A stretch of 64,000 bases of DNA from Mauremys mutica (lineage: Eukaryota; Chordata; Testudines; Geoemydidae): contig NC_059082.1 in NCBI RefSeq assembly GCF_020497125.1, positions 30,650,965 to 30,714,964 of the forward strand, given 5' to 3'. Positions 1-13,204 of the stretch are shown piece by piece; positions within the stretch are counted from its first letter, which is position 1, and each line of letters opens with the position of its first letter. A program made the translations under genes and the position numbers. The notes beneath the pieces are model-generated. The model saw only the letters and a program-made list of their open reading frames with translations. It did not search any database and had not been told where the DNA came from.

Positions 1-2274
1 CAGACTTTTTGAGAAAACTGAAGCAAAAAACAAATCTCCAAGGTGAGGATATATATAGCGGCTGCATATTTTAATTTTTTTTTGAGAATTTAGAGAAATA
101 ATTTATATCACAATACAAAAGAAAGAGAAAGAAATATATCAAACTAATTCACAGAAATTAGATCTATTTTTTCAAATGCATATTTTCAATTTTTTAAGCA
201 ATATACGTTTGCTTAATTGGCAGATTATTTCTTATCTTTCAGTGATATGGAAACTTGAACACACATTAATGTATAAGAGGGGAATCAGAATTATCCTCTC
301 TGTACTATGAATTATATTATCATCTAGTTCATATATTTTGACAGGATAGTGCACTTTCCTCCTGATGGAACTCAACATGCTTTACAAGAACATCCACACA
401 GCCACAAAGAAATTCAGCCACCGCTGGGATGAAGGTGCACAAGGACCTCAGGTAGGGAAGGTAGCAACACAAGATGCTAGTTGGTAGAGATTGGGGGGGG
501 GGGAAATCAAAACACATTTTTAATGAAAGTTTTTGCAAATGTTTCATTTTTTTCATCAAAAAATTTAATGGCAATTTCAATTGTCAGATCAGTAGAGGTC
601 CAAAGACTTTTCCTTCTACTTCTGTATTTTGAGGGTCTCCTTCATCCATATACCAACCCCATGCACATATCCTATGACTGTAAAGGCTGCCCTTTCCCTC
701 AAAAATTATAACACCATTCTATAATCACCTTCCATAAGGGACAGATGTGATGTGTGCACTATGCAATACTGCTGTTGCTATTACTCCTAATACTTGGGTA
801 AGGGAACTCTAGGGAAAAAACATGATGCAGCAGGAAGTGGTGCTGACTACTCAGGAAGTAGCAACCCTTGCTTTGTGTTAGTATTGAACCAATGATTCAG
901 CATGTGGTTAGTAGTGGACTCAGAGACCTTAGGCTGCTGAATGTGTTTTCTTTTGGATGAGACAACAAAGAAGTGCTTAGTATCTGGTGCCAATCAAAGA
1001 TCCCAGGGACACCTCAGAAGACTCAGCAGATAAACACTGATTTCCTGATCAAATAATAATTTGGATATATTCTTTCTACCTAAAATTCCCTCATCAACTT
1101 CATGCTATGGCATTTTTCTTCACTTCCTGTCCTAAACTGTTGATTAGCAGCTCTATGAGCTCTTAATGAGTGGGTGCACATTATTCTAGAGGGATTGCAT
1201 TTCCGAAGTAGGTGAAATGTTCCCTGTATAGATGACATTTGTGAAGCATTTTACTATCTTTTAGGATGAAAGGATCTAGAAATGTAAGAAATATTTTAAT
1301 ATTTAAGATTAAATCAATAAAAGTCACTTTTTACTTCACAGTTTACCTTGCAATAGTGGTGCGATTCCCAGTCTACTGTGATTGCTAATTAAACTGTGAA
1401 AATTGAAGGAGGTTGAAAGGGAAAGTGAATATTGCTGAGAAGTTATTTGTTCCCAGTGTATATAATTTAACAGATCCCAGTTCACATAATTTCCCATTAT
1501 TCATTTTCTCCAAACTGTCTATCTCTTTGTCTCTCCCAGAAGATTATTTTAAACCTGCTTCAGTATTTCTTAGGCTGACCTCACACTTTAATTCAGTGAA
1601 TTTGGATATTGTTTCCAAAGAGTGAATGAGTATTTGGACTTAGATGACAAAGGCTAAAAAATATACTAGATCTTTTCTTTTATACTGTTTTTTTTTTTAC
1701 ATCTTAACGTAGAAACACCAGAAAGCTTGGAGCAAAATGAAACAAGTGCACGCGGAGATTCCTCTCATAATTGAATGAGGCAAAATGACCAAAAAGATCA
1801 CAGTGTTACACTCTGAAGACAGTACTGTGTTAGGATTCAAGTCAAGAACATACTCCAGTATGACCTCTTATTACAGGGTGAGATGGAAAAGAGAAAGGGC
1901 AACAACAAATACCAGAAGAACCATAAAAGCATGTTCTAAATCTGAGAGGTTTTACACAGCTAGGATGAAATCATGTTGTGGGAAACCCAAAATGTTGTGG
2001 GAACTGGTAGATTGATGTGGGGGTGGAGTGAAAAAGTGAACAACCATGGAGGTAGACTCTCTACTCTTTGTTTGACAAGGAAATTTATGGGTGTGTGTAG
2101 CCAATGGATCTCCAAATTGTGTGAATTCATTGGCTACTAATCTCACATGAGGTTGTGGGAATGTTGTGGGCTATTAGTAATGGCTGCAATCAATTGTATA
2201 GCTGCCCCTTGCCTGACATCCAGGTTGTGGAGGCAGGAGAGAGAAAATGGATCATTAATTATTAATAATCATTA

Positions 2275-2405
2275 TTATTATTATTAATTTGCCTTGTGGG
2301 AGCACCTATGGGCCCCATTTGTGGAGCAGGACCCCATTGTGCTCGATAGAATATAAACATAGAAAAAAAGACAGAATCTGCCCCACAGAGTTTACAATCT
2401 CCATA
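2275..2405 (+). repeat. Old interspersed repeat (SINE or LINE-tail like), copy 1
   Basis: An ATT-rich start is followed by GAGCAGGACCCCATTGTGCT and a tail like CCCCACAGAGTTTACAATCT. The same order of words recurs at 3775-3915, so it is a dispersed family. I recognise it from amniote genomes but cannot name it reliably. Confidence 0.45.
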
Positions 2406-2689
2406 CTGGTCACTTTGGTCCACTAAGCAAAAGCCCATTTCCTGGTACGGTTGGTGCTGAAGACATGGACTTCAGCCATAATTCCTGTTAGTATTAAAGG
2501 GAGTTACCGGTAAATGCATTAATCTCCATGTGTAAAGGAGACCACAGACAATAGTGTCACTGAATGTCCTAACAGAAGTTTCACAGGTGATCTAAGAACA
2601 CAAGGAAATCTAACAAAAATGATTTTGAACTGGTAATAGGGTCTGTTCCACAACTATCTGTAGTAAAATGAGTCAATGAAACACAAACC

Positions 2690-3385
2690 CTTGGTATCAG
2701 GGCCCGGTATGAGGCCTGAAGCCTGAACTAGAGTAATAGTCAAGACATTGTTAAGCAAAGCTGGGCTGCGAGCCAGAGGCAGGTCCTGCTCACAGAAGTT
2801 GGCAAGAAGAGAGCTGTTAGAAGTACGTATTAATCACCAATACAATGAACATGGGACAAGCCGACATCAGAACAGCTGGGTACGAACACATCCCGCACAT
2901 CGCACGCAGATAAAGAACAGGTAGACCTAGCCTAAAGACAGTATAAAAGGACAATATGATAGATAGACAATATGATGAATAGACAATATGAAAGAACAAT
3001 ACGATGGATAAACAGTATGATGGATGGATAGTTTGTTCAAACCAACCTGTGTCAAGAGAAAGGCAACCCCCTAATAGAGGGGATGTACCTCAGTACGTTC
3101 AATGATGTGTAACCTGTTTGTACCTGTGTATAAGAATGCATCCCTGAGTGGACGTCTTTGTCCAGCCTAGGGGGCAGTGGAAAGTCCCGCCACTGACTGA
3201 GCTGTGTCCATTCGTAGTATGTCCTGTAGAGTCTATAGGAAACTATTACTGTGCTTCGTTTGACAATAAACCTGGCCTGGATCCCTTCGTACCTTATTAG
3301 AGTCTGTGGTCACGGGGGGGTTCTCTCGGGGTCTGCTGTGTCAGCGATCTGCAGAGCTGGGGCAGCACACAGAGGGAACACACGC
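2690..3385 (+). mobile_element. Solo-LTR-like element of an endogenous retroelement (boundaries approximate)
   Basis: The sequence changes character here from AT-rich intron to a block laid out like an LTR. A U3-like part carries a tandem motif (2951-3028), a TATA-like GTATAAG at 3128 is followed by GC-richer sequence, and an AATAAA lies at 3265-3270, followed by a G-rich/GT-rich U5-like part ending near GGGGCAGCACAC. No internal coding region is attached, so it would be a solo LTR. I could not identify flanking target duplications; the ends are estimates. An unrelated repeat family is possible. Confidence 0.5.
2951..3028 (+). repeat. Short tandem array, about 16-bp unit, five imperfect copies
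   Basis: ACAATATGATRGATAG-like units start at about 2951, 2967, 2983, 2995 and 3011. The third unit is shortened. The array lies inside the LTR-like element, where U3 tandem repeats often act as promoter elements. Confidence 0.75.
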
Positions 3386-3774
3386 ACACAGACGACTGAT
3401 GATAACATTGAATAGAGCAGAGCACCACACCGGTAGCATCTGACGACACTATCAATGTGTTGCATGCTATATAGAGCTCAGAAGTCAAAATCACGTGGAA
3501 ATAACATGCAGTGCAGGAACCTTATTATGATTAAATATGCCACCGTTTTAATATTGCTCTCACAATTCATGTTGTTTTTACAATGAGATTAGCTAGTCTG
3601 CAAAAGACATCTGTCAGTTGGATGAAGTGCCAAAAATAAACGCATCTATTTACACAAAAAGGTACTTAGATCCCATGGTAACAGGTGCATTATAGCAACC
3701 TGAATATTATAACCAAACAAATCAGAATCCAGTTCTGAGCCCACAATTGGGCTGGAGTTGGAGATTATTATTTT

Positions 3775-3915
3775 AAATGATCTATTATTATTATTATAAG
3801 TGGTCCTGCAGTAGCACCTGGAAGTCCCAGCTCAGGATCCCGTTGTGCTAAGCACTGAACAAACACAGAACAAAGAGACAGCTCCTGCCCCAAAATGCTA
3901 ACAAATACATAAAAC
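3775..3915 (+). repeat. Old interspersed repeat (SINE or LINE-tail like), copy 2
   Basis: Same family as 2275-2405: an ATT-rich start, a segment like AGGATCCCGTTGTGCTAAGC, then ACAAACACAGAACAAAGAGA and CTCCTGCCCCAAAATGCTAA. Diverged; family name uncertain. Confidence 0.45.
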
Positions 3916-5139
3916 AAAATTTTAGCACACTAAGAGCTCGGGTATGTTTTCAATATACAATGACCACATTTACCACATTGTAAACTTTTATGGAATCTGT
4001 GGAAGCATTTCCAAAAGGATGAGATGTAAATGAACTTTCTAAATTCTAGCAGTACCAGCTAAATATTCCTTTATTTCCCCCTCAGTATTTTGGATGAATC
4101 TACAAAGATCATCAGCTACCGTTTGCACTAGATATAAGTATTTTTATTGCTATTCTTTCCTCCGAATCTGTGTTAGAGGTTACATATGCTCCCGAAAAGC
4201 CAGTTCAGAAGGAATTAGTGTGACATCATAAGTTTCTCAAAGGCAAGGAATATTCTTCTCTGGATAAGGAGGAGATCTTTTCTCTTTTAATGTGCCTAGA
4301 ATTTCCCATCAAACTTTAGGGTCACATATTTCTGGTTTTTACTCATGTGTACACTAGGACTGTTTCCACTTGTTTCATGGAAACAGAAAGTCACAAAAGA
4401 AAAAAACTTCTTTGAAGTCTAGATAGCATACATCACATATCTGTGGGAATATCAGGACTCAACACGTGTGGCTCAAATTCATGCTATGGTCTGATTTTGA
4501 CAGAGTGATAGTAAGATTGCCATATACAGTACCTGAACTACCATACAACCCATTGTCAGAAAATGACTTCACCATAAAACCCTGAGGATAGATGCACTAG
4601 ACTTGTACTACTATTTTAGGTCAAATTTCTTCCAGTTTTAATCTGATTTTAACTTAACACAAGATAGAATTTTGTAACAGAACAAGAGGAGAAAAATTTA
4701 CAAAACAGCTCAGTGTGAACAAGTAGCATTAACAGAGAAAGAAACAAACATCTAATCAGTCTATAAGCTATTGACACATGCTGCATGCTATAAAACTGTG
4801 AAGAGCAGCACGTATTCTTCACTCACGACTCCCTCTTGCTTTGGCACCCACTCGCTCATTTCTTTCCAGAGGAAACCTGAATCATGAGCTTATCAGAGTG
4901 ATTCAGATACACATTTTAATATTAATTTTCATAATATTATATTTGTCAGAATAATTGAATATTGTGTGGGGGGCATTGCACTAGGAGGTGCAGTCCAAAT
5001 ATTGTAACCTTGCCAAAGTCCTGGCATTTTGCATCCCCTCCGAAAACATTCACACAAAATCTTCGCACCTAATTCAGGGAGTGTAGAATGAAAATGTATG
5101 AAGAGCAGACTAAAGTGGAAGGGCTGGTATTATATAAAC

Positions 5140-5725
5140 CTCAGAATCACAGAATGTATCTAGTCCATCTCCCTACCAGTGTAGCTTGTTCCCTTCAGGA
5201 CATACGCTAGTATTTTATCTACTCCATTTATAAGTGTACCAAGCAATGGGGGTGTCACTTTTCTTTTGCATCTATTCAATCTATCAGAAAGCTTTCCCTG
5301 ATATTCCATTTACATTTTCTCACTCTTAATTTCCTCTCATTATTCCTTACTAAATTCCTCTACCTCCTTAGTGTTTACTGCCTTCCAATATTTGCAGACT
5401 GTTATGTCTCTTCCATAATCATTGCTTAGCCGAAAAGGACCTTAGGAGATTCATTGGTACTAGGACAACATGACAGAGGTAGTTAGCTCTTTGTCTCTTT
5501 CCTCATAAGACAATATTGCCAGTCTCCTAATCCTTTTTGTTATTCTTTTCTCAGCTCCCTCCAGGAGTCAATATCTCCCAGGTGATGAAGTCCCCAGATG
5601 TGAATGCAATAGTGGAGGAGCAGTTGCACTAGAGCTGTGTAGAGAGGGACTGTGACCTCCTTAGCCAATTGATATGATGTCTCTATATATGATCAAAATT
5701 CCACTGTCCTTTTCCCCCCTTCAAT
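5140..5725 (-). mobile_element. Degraded CR1-type LINE 3' portion
   Basis: Read on the minus strand, the order of phrases is that of the CR1 3' region. The plus strand shows TCACAGAATGTATCTAGTCC at the tail end, then the equivalents of 'slow decay of the C-terminal reverse transcriptase frame', up to GCACTAGAGCTGTGTAGAGA. Many stops and indels mark it as old; no usable frame remains. Confidence 0.5.
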
Positions 5726-7089
5726 ATCACATCACTAAGTCTCTTCAAAATTTATATTCACAATCCCATTCATGCTGTTCAGATTTCTCTCTCCTGTTAT
5801 TTGCCCCTGTGACAAATCTGGAAATGTTGGTAATATTTTTATGATTCCTATGCACGCCTCAGTATTCCTCTGGGCTTTGCATTGCTATGCACTGAGCATA
5901 GAGGGATGGGATGAGGTGGTGACTCAGCAGCCTGGTTGGAAACCAGAATCATTAACAAGCTGAATAAAGTCTAAACATTGAATGGAGGCGCTGAAGAGAC
6001 AAATGGAAACCCCAGTGGCCACGACATCCACACCTACCAACAAACACTTAAGAGGAAGGAGATTTCTTTCTCCTTACCTCTGCAAGGAAGCTGAGCAAAG
6101 GCCTCCAGCATGAGAACAAAGGGGAAAGGTGTCAGGTGGCTGTGTTAAGAGCTGAGCTCACAGAGACACAGCACATACGCGCACGCACACACACGGAAAA
6201 AGGGACAGAGAGACAGGGCCAAAATTCTACAGCAGCTTGGCTGGGTAGAGCCCTGACATTGGCCAGGCTGAGCTCCGTCTTAACCTTTGTTACTCCACAC
6301 TAACCTGAGGACTTTCAGATTCTGTATGCCAGCTGACTAATAAATTATCTTGTTTTGAAAAAGCTGCCTGCTGTTGCTGCAAATACTTCCCGGGAGCATT
6401 GTGCCCTGAACGAGTAAAGGACAAGCCTCCCAGAGGAGTCTGGCTCTGCTGGACTTGCTGCTGGGAGCCACAAAGGTAGACAGGGTTCACTGGCAGCTGA
6501 AGTCTCAGCTTTGGAGTCTTGCCCCTAAGGAGCCGAGGGACTGGTTACAGGCTAGGGCACAGAGCAGAGCCACGGATCTGTGACAGCCCCCAGCTTGCAC
6601 ATTCAGTCTTGTTTTGTCATGGCCAGCACACTTCTCCAAGGTCTCCAGGCCACATGGTATTGTTTCTGGGTCATTACTGTGTTCAGATCTCCTCCTCATT
6701 ACCAGCAGCCATGAATTTCATGATTTGGCTGAAGATTAATGAAGATTCTGAAAAATACTTAGGCCTAACAAGAATCCATGTAGTACTCAATTAGCCACGT
6801 CCTCTCAGCCGGATACATTTCCATTCATCATTACATTTTATTTAAGGTCCTTCAATTAATTTTCAGTCCATATTCCTGTGCTTATGTCCAAGCTAATTAA
6901 AGGTAGTTGAGAGTAAACTTTTGAATGATAATGTATCAAATATTTCACTAAAATGCAGATACTGCATATTATATCAGATGCTTTAACTTCACTCACTATT
7001 TTTATAATTCTATAAAATTTTGTCTGGCAAGATATTTCTTCATGAAATCATATTACTTATTGTTCTTTATACCATAGCTCACTAGCACC

Positions 7090-7190
7090 TTATCCTGAGA
7101 GGTGTGCTAAGAACTCTCAACTACCATTAACTTCAATGGGTGTTGAGGGCACTCAGCAACCGCACAGCATATGGCCCTCAGACTTGGCAC
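7090..7190. repeat. Short palindromic reptile repeat fragment
   Basis: A segment around CTACCATTAACTTCAATGGG then TGTTGAGGGCACTCAGCA resembles a common reptile/bird palindromic repeat in which ACTTCAATGGG-type and inverse words face each other. A low-information call based on familiarity. Confidence 0.3.
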
Positions 7191-8926
7191 CTGCGCTGCA
7201 CTGCAGTTACTTTATGACAAATTGCAGGTGCAAAGTGGTCCTACAGCCAGCACTGTCCTGGGAGGATCATCCAGTGTAATGGCTCCTACACCAGTCCACC
7301 CCTGTTGCCAGCATAAGGGGCATGGCTGCTGATAAGAAGGCATCTGCACGGCTTCTTAATGCTCTCCTGATTCCAGGCTGCCATATTGGTCTCTGGGGAT
7401 CACTGACTGCTGGCATCACTTTGTTCAGCCTTCAGATTGCTCTAAATTATGCCAGGGAAGTGGTCTTGCTTGCAGCTGGCTATGAATCAGAGGAGTTAAA
7501 TGGCAACCTTTGTCCACTCCCCGCCTTCCCCTAAACTCTATTATGTGTTCCTCAGTCTTGGCCGAGGATCTGTGTCAAGCGGTTTAGGGACTGTGTAGAA
7601 ATGACGACAAATTTACCCACAGGAACCAGCAAATTTTTTTTTCTACAATTCTTCCAAAATGGAGTCCTTGGTGAGATCTACGTCATACACCCAACCTCCC
7701 ATCTGAAATCTATAAACCAGAGTATGATCTTGCACTACAGACTTCAGCCCAGCCATAAGTGTGAACTGAAAGACATCTTCTGACTCACAGCAACACCCCA
7801 CTAATCAATATCCTGATCCTGAAAAGACTCTTACATCTGCATGGGACTACAACGGGACTATACAACTCAGTTTCAATAGGACTATAATCCATGGGTACAT
7901 CATTGCCTGGTTTGGATCCAAATTTCCATCCTCCAAAGAGAGAGCTTCTTCTACTACATCTTATTTCTAACATTACAAAGATTGTAATAGCTTTGGAGCC
8001 ATAGCTGCTTCTTATGCATTTGAACAGAACCTAGTGCAGTGGGGCTCCAATATGAGTGAGGCCTCCGATACAACTAATATTACTGTCACTAATATAGATC
8101 ATGAAGTTCATGTATTCTTTGAGAATATCCAGTGTATAATTTTCTGAGGAAACTGATTGTTTTACACATTTTACTTCTAGCAAAATACAAGACTTCTAAT
8201 ACAAATTTCAGTAGTGCCTAGGAAATACAATACAGCACTAAAATATCTATTCCCTCTGAAGCTATTTTATCTAATCTCCCATTGGCATTTGCTCTCCAAA
8301 TACCAAGGGACAGAAAGAAACTCATATGTATGAATTACAGAACTAATCCGACCAATGAAAGAAAATGTAAAAATATCAAAGGTCATTGTGATCACTCCCC
8401 ATTTAACAGTTAAAAAATGATGGAATACTTAGGCCATTATCAGGGTAATGTGCCTGTTTGCAGAAGCATTACCAGACTGGCCTTCTCAGGAACATGACAG
8501 AGGAACATCCAAATGATCTTTCCACTATGTAAACCCCGATTCTTTTACTCATAGACAACACACTCGACACCAAATTTCTTTTAAGATGCATTTATTTTAC
8601 ACGTTTTTTGTTTAATTCCTCATGATTACTAAATTCTTTGGTATTCTGAGTTAAGTCTCTATCATGTCCATCAATGGTGATTTTTTTTTAAACAAATCAC
8701 TTAGCTTTTTGTATTTTTCAACCAAAACTGAAAAATGTCTTGTATGACATCAATCACAGTAAATTTAAATCTAGAACATGCTGAGTTGCTTTAAACTGCA
8801 TCTGATATGGCTAGGTATGCCAGGTGTGCGAGAGCACAGGGGTGGGAGGCAAACATAATTCCTGACCAGCAAGAGTATTGGAGGTTTTAATAGCTTGGAT
8901 TGTTACTTAGCATTTCAGAGAGTCTT

Positions 8927-8928
8927 CA

Positions 8929-9008
<80 letters not shown>
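8927..9008 (+). repeat. Compound microsatellite (TC)n(AC)n
   Basis: About ten TC units (8927-8946) run into 31 perfect AC units (8947-9008). The pure AC run suggests recent length change. It is likely variable between individuals. The overlapping minus-strand frame rich in Val-Cys is an artefact. Confidence 0.98.
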
Positions 9009-9010
<2 letters not shown>

Positions 9011-10106
9011 TTACAAAGGAGGCAACTTCCCAAATTAAACAAGACGAGATGGACTGTAGCAAAGTGACCTCTCTATCTTGTTGTCTTGCCAATGAGATAA
9101 TTCCCCTTAAGTCTTTTTAAAATGACCAGAATAATACGACATACTTATACAAGAATTTGGAAAGGAGGTTGAGGAAGGACGAGATGTTTATCATATTCTC
9201 CAAAATAAATCAAGAACATGAGTTGACTCTACATAAAACACTTATGCTAACCTACACTTCTTTTAAACACTCCTTTGTTTTCTCTTCAACATCAACAAAA
9301 GTTAAAAAAAAATTGTTTTTAAACTCACAGCTTGCTACTACTCATACTGACAATACCCTGGTTAAGTGGCTGTGTGTGTGATCCTGTCACCCTGGAGGAT
9401 GCAAGAATTCCCTGCAGTGATGTTTGAATGATTCTGACTCAGTCTGACATACAGTATCTGTGTATTTTATGTCTAAAATGCTGGGAACTTCTTCATGAGT
9501 GTCACATTCTTGAGATCAGTAAATATGTGGACACATTTTATAGATTTGCTTTTAAACTGCTTTTCAATAAATCATCAACTAAACTTTAGGCCACAAAACA
9601 AACCAACATGATCTTCATGATTTTCTGATTTAATGCCTCAATTTAAAAAAAAAGGTAATTATTTACTACAGTAATTAAGAACTTTGTGTAAACAAGTGGA
9701 TGAGAAAAATTCTCTGATAAAATAAGACATGACCTTAAGCTTTTCTCAAAAATCAGACTTCCATATTTTCATATTAAAAAAAAAGATTGGTTCACTTCCC
9801 TGTTTTGTCTGGAACTAGAAGTGCTGAAAAATCATAAGAAATGCTTGGACCCTGAATTTAAAAAAAAAAAAGTGCACATGTGAAATGATGGAATGGAAAA
9901 ATGGCTGCTGTTCTGGATTGAGATGGGTGTTCACACTGAGTATGAGGTCTGTTAAAGCTACTCAAATAGATCACTTGTGTATTCTTTCCTGGTGATGGAC
10001 TTATCATGGCTCCTAAAATTGGTGACTATTAGGAACCTAGACACCAGTGAAGCCTTTATTCAGATTTACACAGAAGGAAGTGGAGATGCAGGAAATGCAG
10101 CACAGT

Positions 10107-10229
10107 TAGGGTGACCAGACAGCAAATGTGAAAAATCGGGACGGGGGTGGGTGGTAATAAGAGCCTATATGAGAAAAAGACCCCAAAATTGGGACTGTTC
10201 CTATAAAATAGGGACATCTGGTCACCCTA
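10107..10229 (+). mobile_element. hAT-type MITE, family 1, copy 1
   Basis: This 123-bp element begins TAGGGTGACCAGA and ends with the inverse TCTGGTCACCCTA. It is flanked by perfect 8-bp duplications AGCACAGT (10099-10106 and 10230-10237), the hallmark of hAT transposases. It has no coding capacity. Copies also lie at 29552, 42992 and 55049. Confidence 0.93.
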
Positions 10230-10425
10230 AGCACAGTACATGCAATCAAGGGGCAGAAGCTACAAAGGTGGCTTTAAGTCACCTGTATACTCTTGGGATT
10301 TTGGATTGCTCCAGAGACCAATACTGCCTCTGATACAAATCAGAGCAACACTAAGGCCTGGTCTACACTACGCGTTTAAACCGGTTTTAGGAGCGATTTA
10401 ACGCCATACCCGTCCACACTAAGAG

Positions 10426-10449
10426 GCCCTTTATATCGATATAAAGGGC
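10426..10449. repeat. Perfect 24-bp palindrome near the element end (copy A)
   Basis: The centre is TATATCGATATA with GCCCTT/AAGGGC arms, self-complementary over 24 bases. The same 24 bases occur in copy B at 16539-16562. Confidence 0.97.
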
Positions 10450-11213
10450 TCTTTAAACCGGTTTCTGTACTCCTCCCTAACGAGAGGAGTAGCACTAATA
10501 TCGGTATTACCATATCGGATTAGGGCTAATGTGGCCGCAAATCGACGGTATTGGCCTCCGGGCGGTATCCCACAGTGCACCACTGACCGCTCTGGACAGG
10601 AATCTGAACTCGGATGCAGTGGCCAGGTAGACAGGAAAAGCCCCGCGAACTTTTGAATATCATTTCCTGTTTGCCCAGCGTGGAGCTCCGATCAGCATGG
10701 GTGGCGATGCAGTCCGAAATCAAAATCCAAAAAGAGCTCCAGCATGGACCGTACGGATGTGATCACTGTATGGGCAGGCAAATCTGTTCTATCAGAGCTC
10801 CATTACAGAAGACGAAATTCCAAAGCATTTTAAAAAAATCTCCAGACAGAGGCCATAGCAGTGACTCAGCGCACTGCTGCGTGACAAGTGTAACGGAAAG
10901 CCAAAGAATCAAATGGATGCTCATGGAGGGAGGGGGGACTGAGGACTCAAGCTATCCCACAGTTCCTGCAGTCTCCGAAAAGCATTTGCATTCTTGGCTG
11001 AGCTCCAAATGCCTGTAGGGTCAAACACATTGTCCACGGTGGTTCAGGGCATAGCTCGTCAATTTACCCCCCCACCCACTCACTCCCAGAAGTAAAAGGG
11101 AAAAAAATCATCTCTTGACTCTTTTAAATGTCACCCTATGTCTACTGAATGCTGCTGGTAGACGCGATGCTGCGGCACTCAATTGCAGTATCCTCTTTCC
11201 CCCTCACTGGTGG

Positions 11214-11975
11214 CAGATGGTGCAATATGACTGGTATCCGTCCTCATCATCAGCCCATGAGTGCTCCTGGCCAGCCTCAGGTGAGGTCGGCTGGGGGCGC
11301 CTGGGTAAAAAACTCCTGATCATTCCCAGTAGATGGTACAGAACGGCTGGTAACCATCTTCATCGTAGCAATAGGGGGCTGAGCTCCATCAGCCCCCGCC
11401 CTTCATGTGTAAAGAAAAGATTCTGTACTGCCTGGACTATCATAGCAGCGGGATGCTGGGCTCCTCTCCCCCACACTGCTTAATGTCCTGTCTGGACTAT
11501 CATAGCAGCTGGAGGCTGCTTTCCCCTCATTTTATCTCACTAACAAGTCACTGTTTCTTATTCCTGCATTCTTTATTACTTCATCACACAAATGGGGGGA
11601 CACTGCAATGGTAGCCCAGGAAGGCTGGGGGAGGAGGGAATCAACAGGTGGGGTTGTTGCAGGGGCACCCCCTGTGAATGGCATGCAGCTCATCATTTCT
11701 GCGGGATCTGACAAGGAGCAGCTGTGCTCTCTGGTGCTCTGATACACTGGTTCTCTAGTACACTTGCCCCATATTCTAGGCAGGACTGATTCTGTTTTTA
11801 GATACCATAAAGGAGGGATTGACTCAGGGAGTCATTCCCATTTTTGTCTTTTGCGCCCCCGGCCGATCTCAGCCAGGGGCACCCATGATAGCAGCAGACG
11901 GTACAGAGCGACTGATAACCATCATCTCATTGCCAATTTACAATGGCAGACGGTGCAATATGACTGGTAACCGTC
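11214..11975 (+). repeat. Array of about 28-bp dyad motifs inside copy A
   Basis: Four related units of the form CAGAYGGTRCARNRYGRCTG followed by GTAACCRTC start near 11214, 11330, 11894 and 11947. The outer parts GAYGGT and ACCRTC are inverse to each other, so each unit is an imperfect dyad. Confidence 0.7.
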
Positions 11976-13204
11976 TCTGCTATCTTGCAAAGGCAAATGA
12001 ATGCTGCTGTGTAGCGCTGCTGAATCGCCTCTGTCAGCGGCATCCAGTACACATACGGTGACAGTGACAAATGGCAAAACAGGCTCCACGGTTGCCATGC
12101 TATGGCGTCTGCCAGGGCAATCCAGGGAAAAAGGGCGTGAAATGATTGTCTGCCGTTGCTTTCCCAGAGGAAGGGGTGACTGACGACATTTACCCAGAAC
12201 CACCTGCGACAATGATTTTTGCCCCATCAGGCACTGGGACCTCAACCCAGAATTCCAAGGGGCGGGAGAGACTGCGGGAACTATGGGATAGCTACGGAAT
12301 AGCTACCCACAGTGCAACGCTCCAGAAATCGATGCTAGCCTCGGACCATGGACGCACACCACCGAATTAATGTGCTTAGTGTGGCCGCGTGCACTCGATT
12401 TTATACAATGTTTTACTAAACCGGTTTATGTAAAATTGGAATAATCCCGTAGTGTAGACGTACCCTAAGTGTACTCTAATTTATAGTAGCCTCCTGAGGT
12501 CTGCCTACAGGCCAATCCACTGGTTGGAGCCATGCAGAATCTCCAGTGTGGGCAGTTTGGAATATCCCCCTCCTGGTCCTTTCCCCCTCACCTACCCCCT
12601 GAGACAGGGTTTGCAAAAGGAGTTGCATGGGGCTGCTTATGGCAGCCTGCCCTACACTGTGCCTCAGCACCTGGTGGCGCAGATATAGAGCAGGAGCTGT
12701 GTGCAGAGGCTAGAGAGGAAATAAAAATCTCTCCGTGTTTGTATTTACAGTTCAGAACCGAATTTATTTTTGTAGAAAAATGTTGAAATTAAACTTTTTT
12801 TTTTTTTTTAAAGAAAAAGTTGTCAAAACATTTGACCAGCTCTACATATTTTATTGCAGAGGTCCTCAAAATGCATTTGTAGGTCACTTGTGGTCTATGC
12901 AGCACTTGCTGATGATCTGTGGATAGATGGCTGGTCATATGGTGATGGCTCACCTCATTGTTTCCCTTATTATCAGACAGTTACAAATATATTAAATATT
13001 CCCTTAATATTAATTGTTCACTGTGTGCAGTTACCATAGTTGTTATAAGAGTGGTATGAGACTATGGGTGTGGAGGGAAGGTGGGCCACAAGGAAATCTC
13101 TCCATGAAGATGTGGACATTCAATGCAAAACTTTGTGAACCAATATTTTATTACAATTTTTTCTAAGTAGTTTTGCCACATAGAGGTCTTGTCAAAGTTT
13201 GTAC

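Larger units (their letters stand above)
10355..12465 (+). mobile_element. 2.1-kb non-autonomous DNA element, Harbinger-like, copy A
   Basis: This 2111-bp element starts GGCCTGGTCTACACTACG and ends CGTAGTGTAGACGTACCC, giving about 17-bp imperfect terminal inverted repeats. TAA stands on both sides (10352-10354 and 12466-12468), consistent with the 3-bp TNA-type duplications of PIF/Harbinger elements. A nearly full second copy lies inverted at 14511-16641. The inside is GC-rich with many short broken frames; the longest, 10614-11018 (134 residues from MQWPGRQEKPRELL), has a counterpart of about 124 residues in copy B but no family I recognise. No DDE transposase was seen, so it would depend on another element. 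The superfamily call is inference from ends and duplications. Confidence 0.8.

Noticed and set aside
8907..9092. Minus-strand frame rich in Val-Cys repeats
   Set aside because: It is a translation of the (AC)n microsatellite, not a protein.
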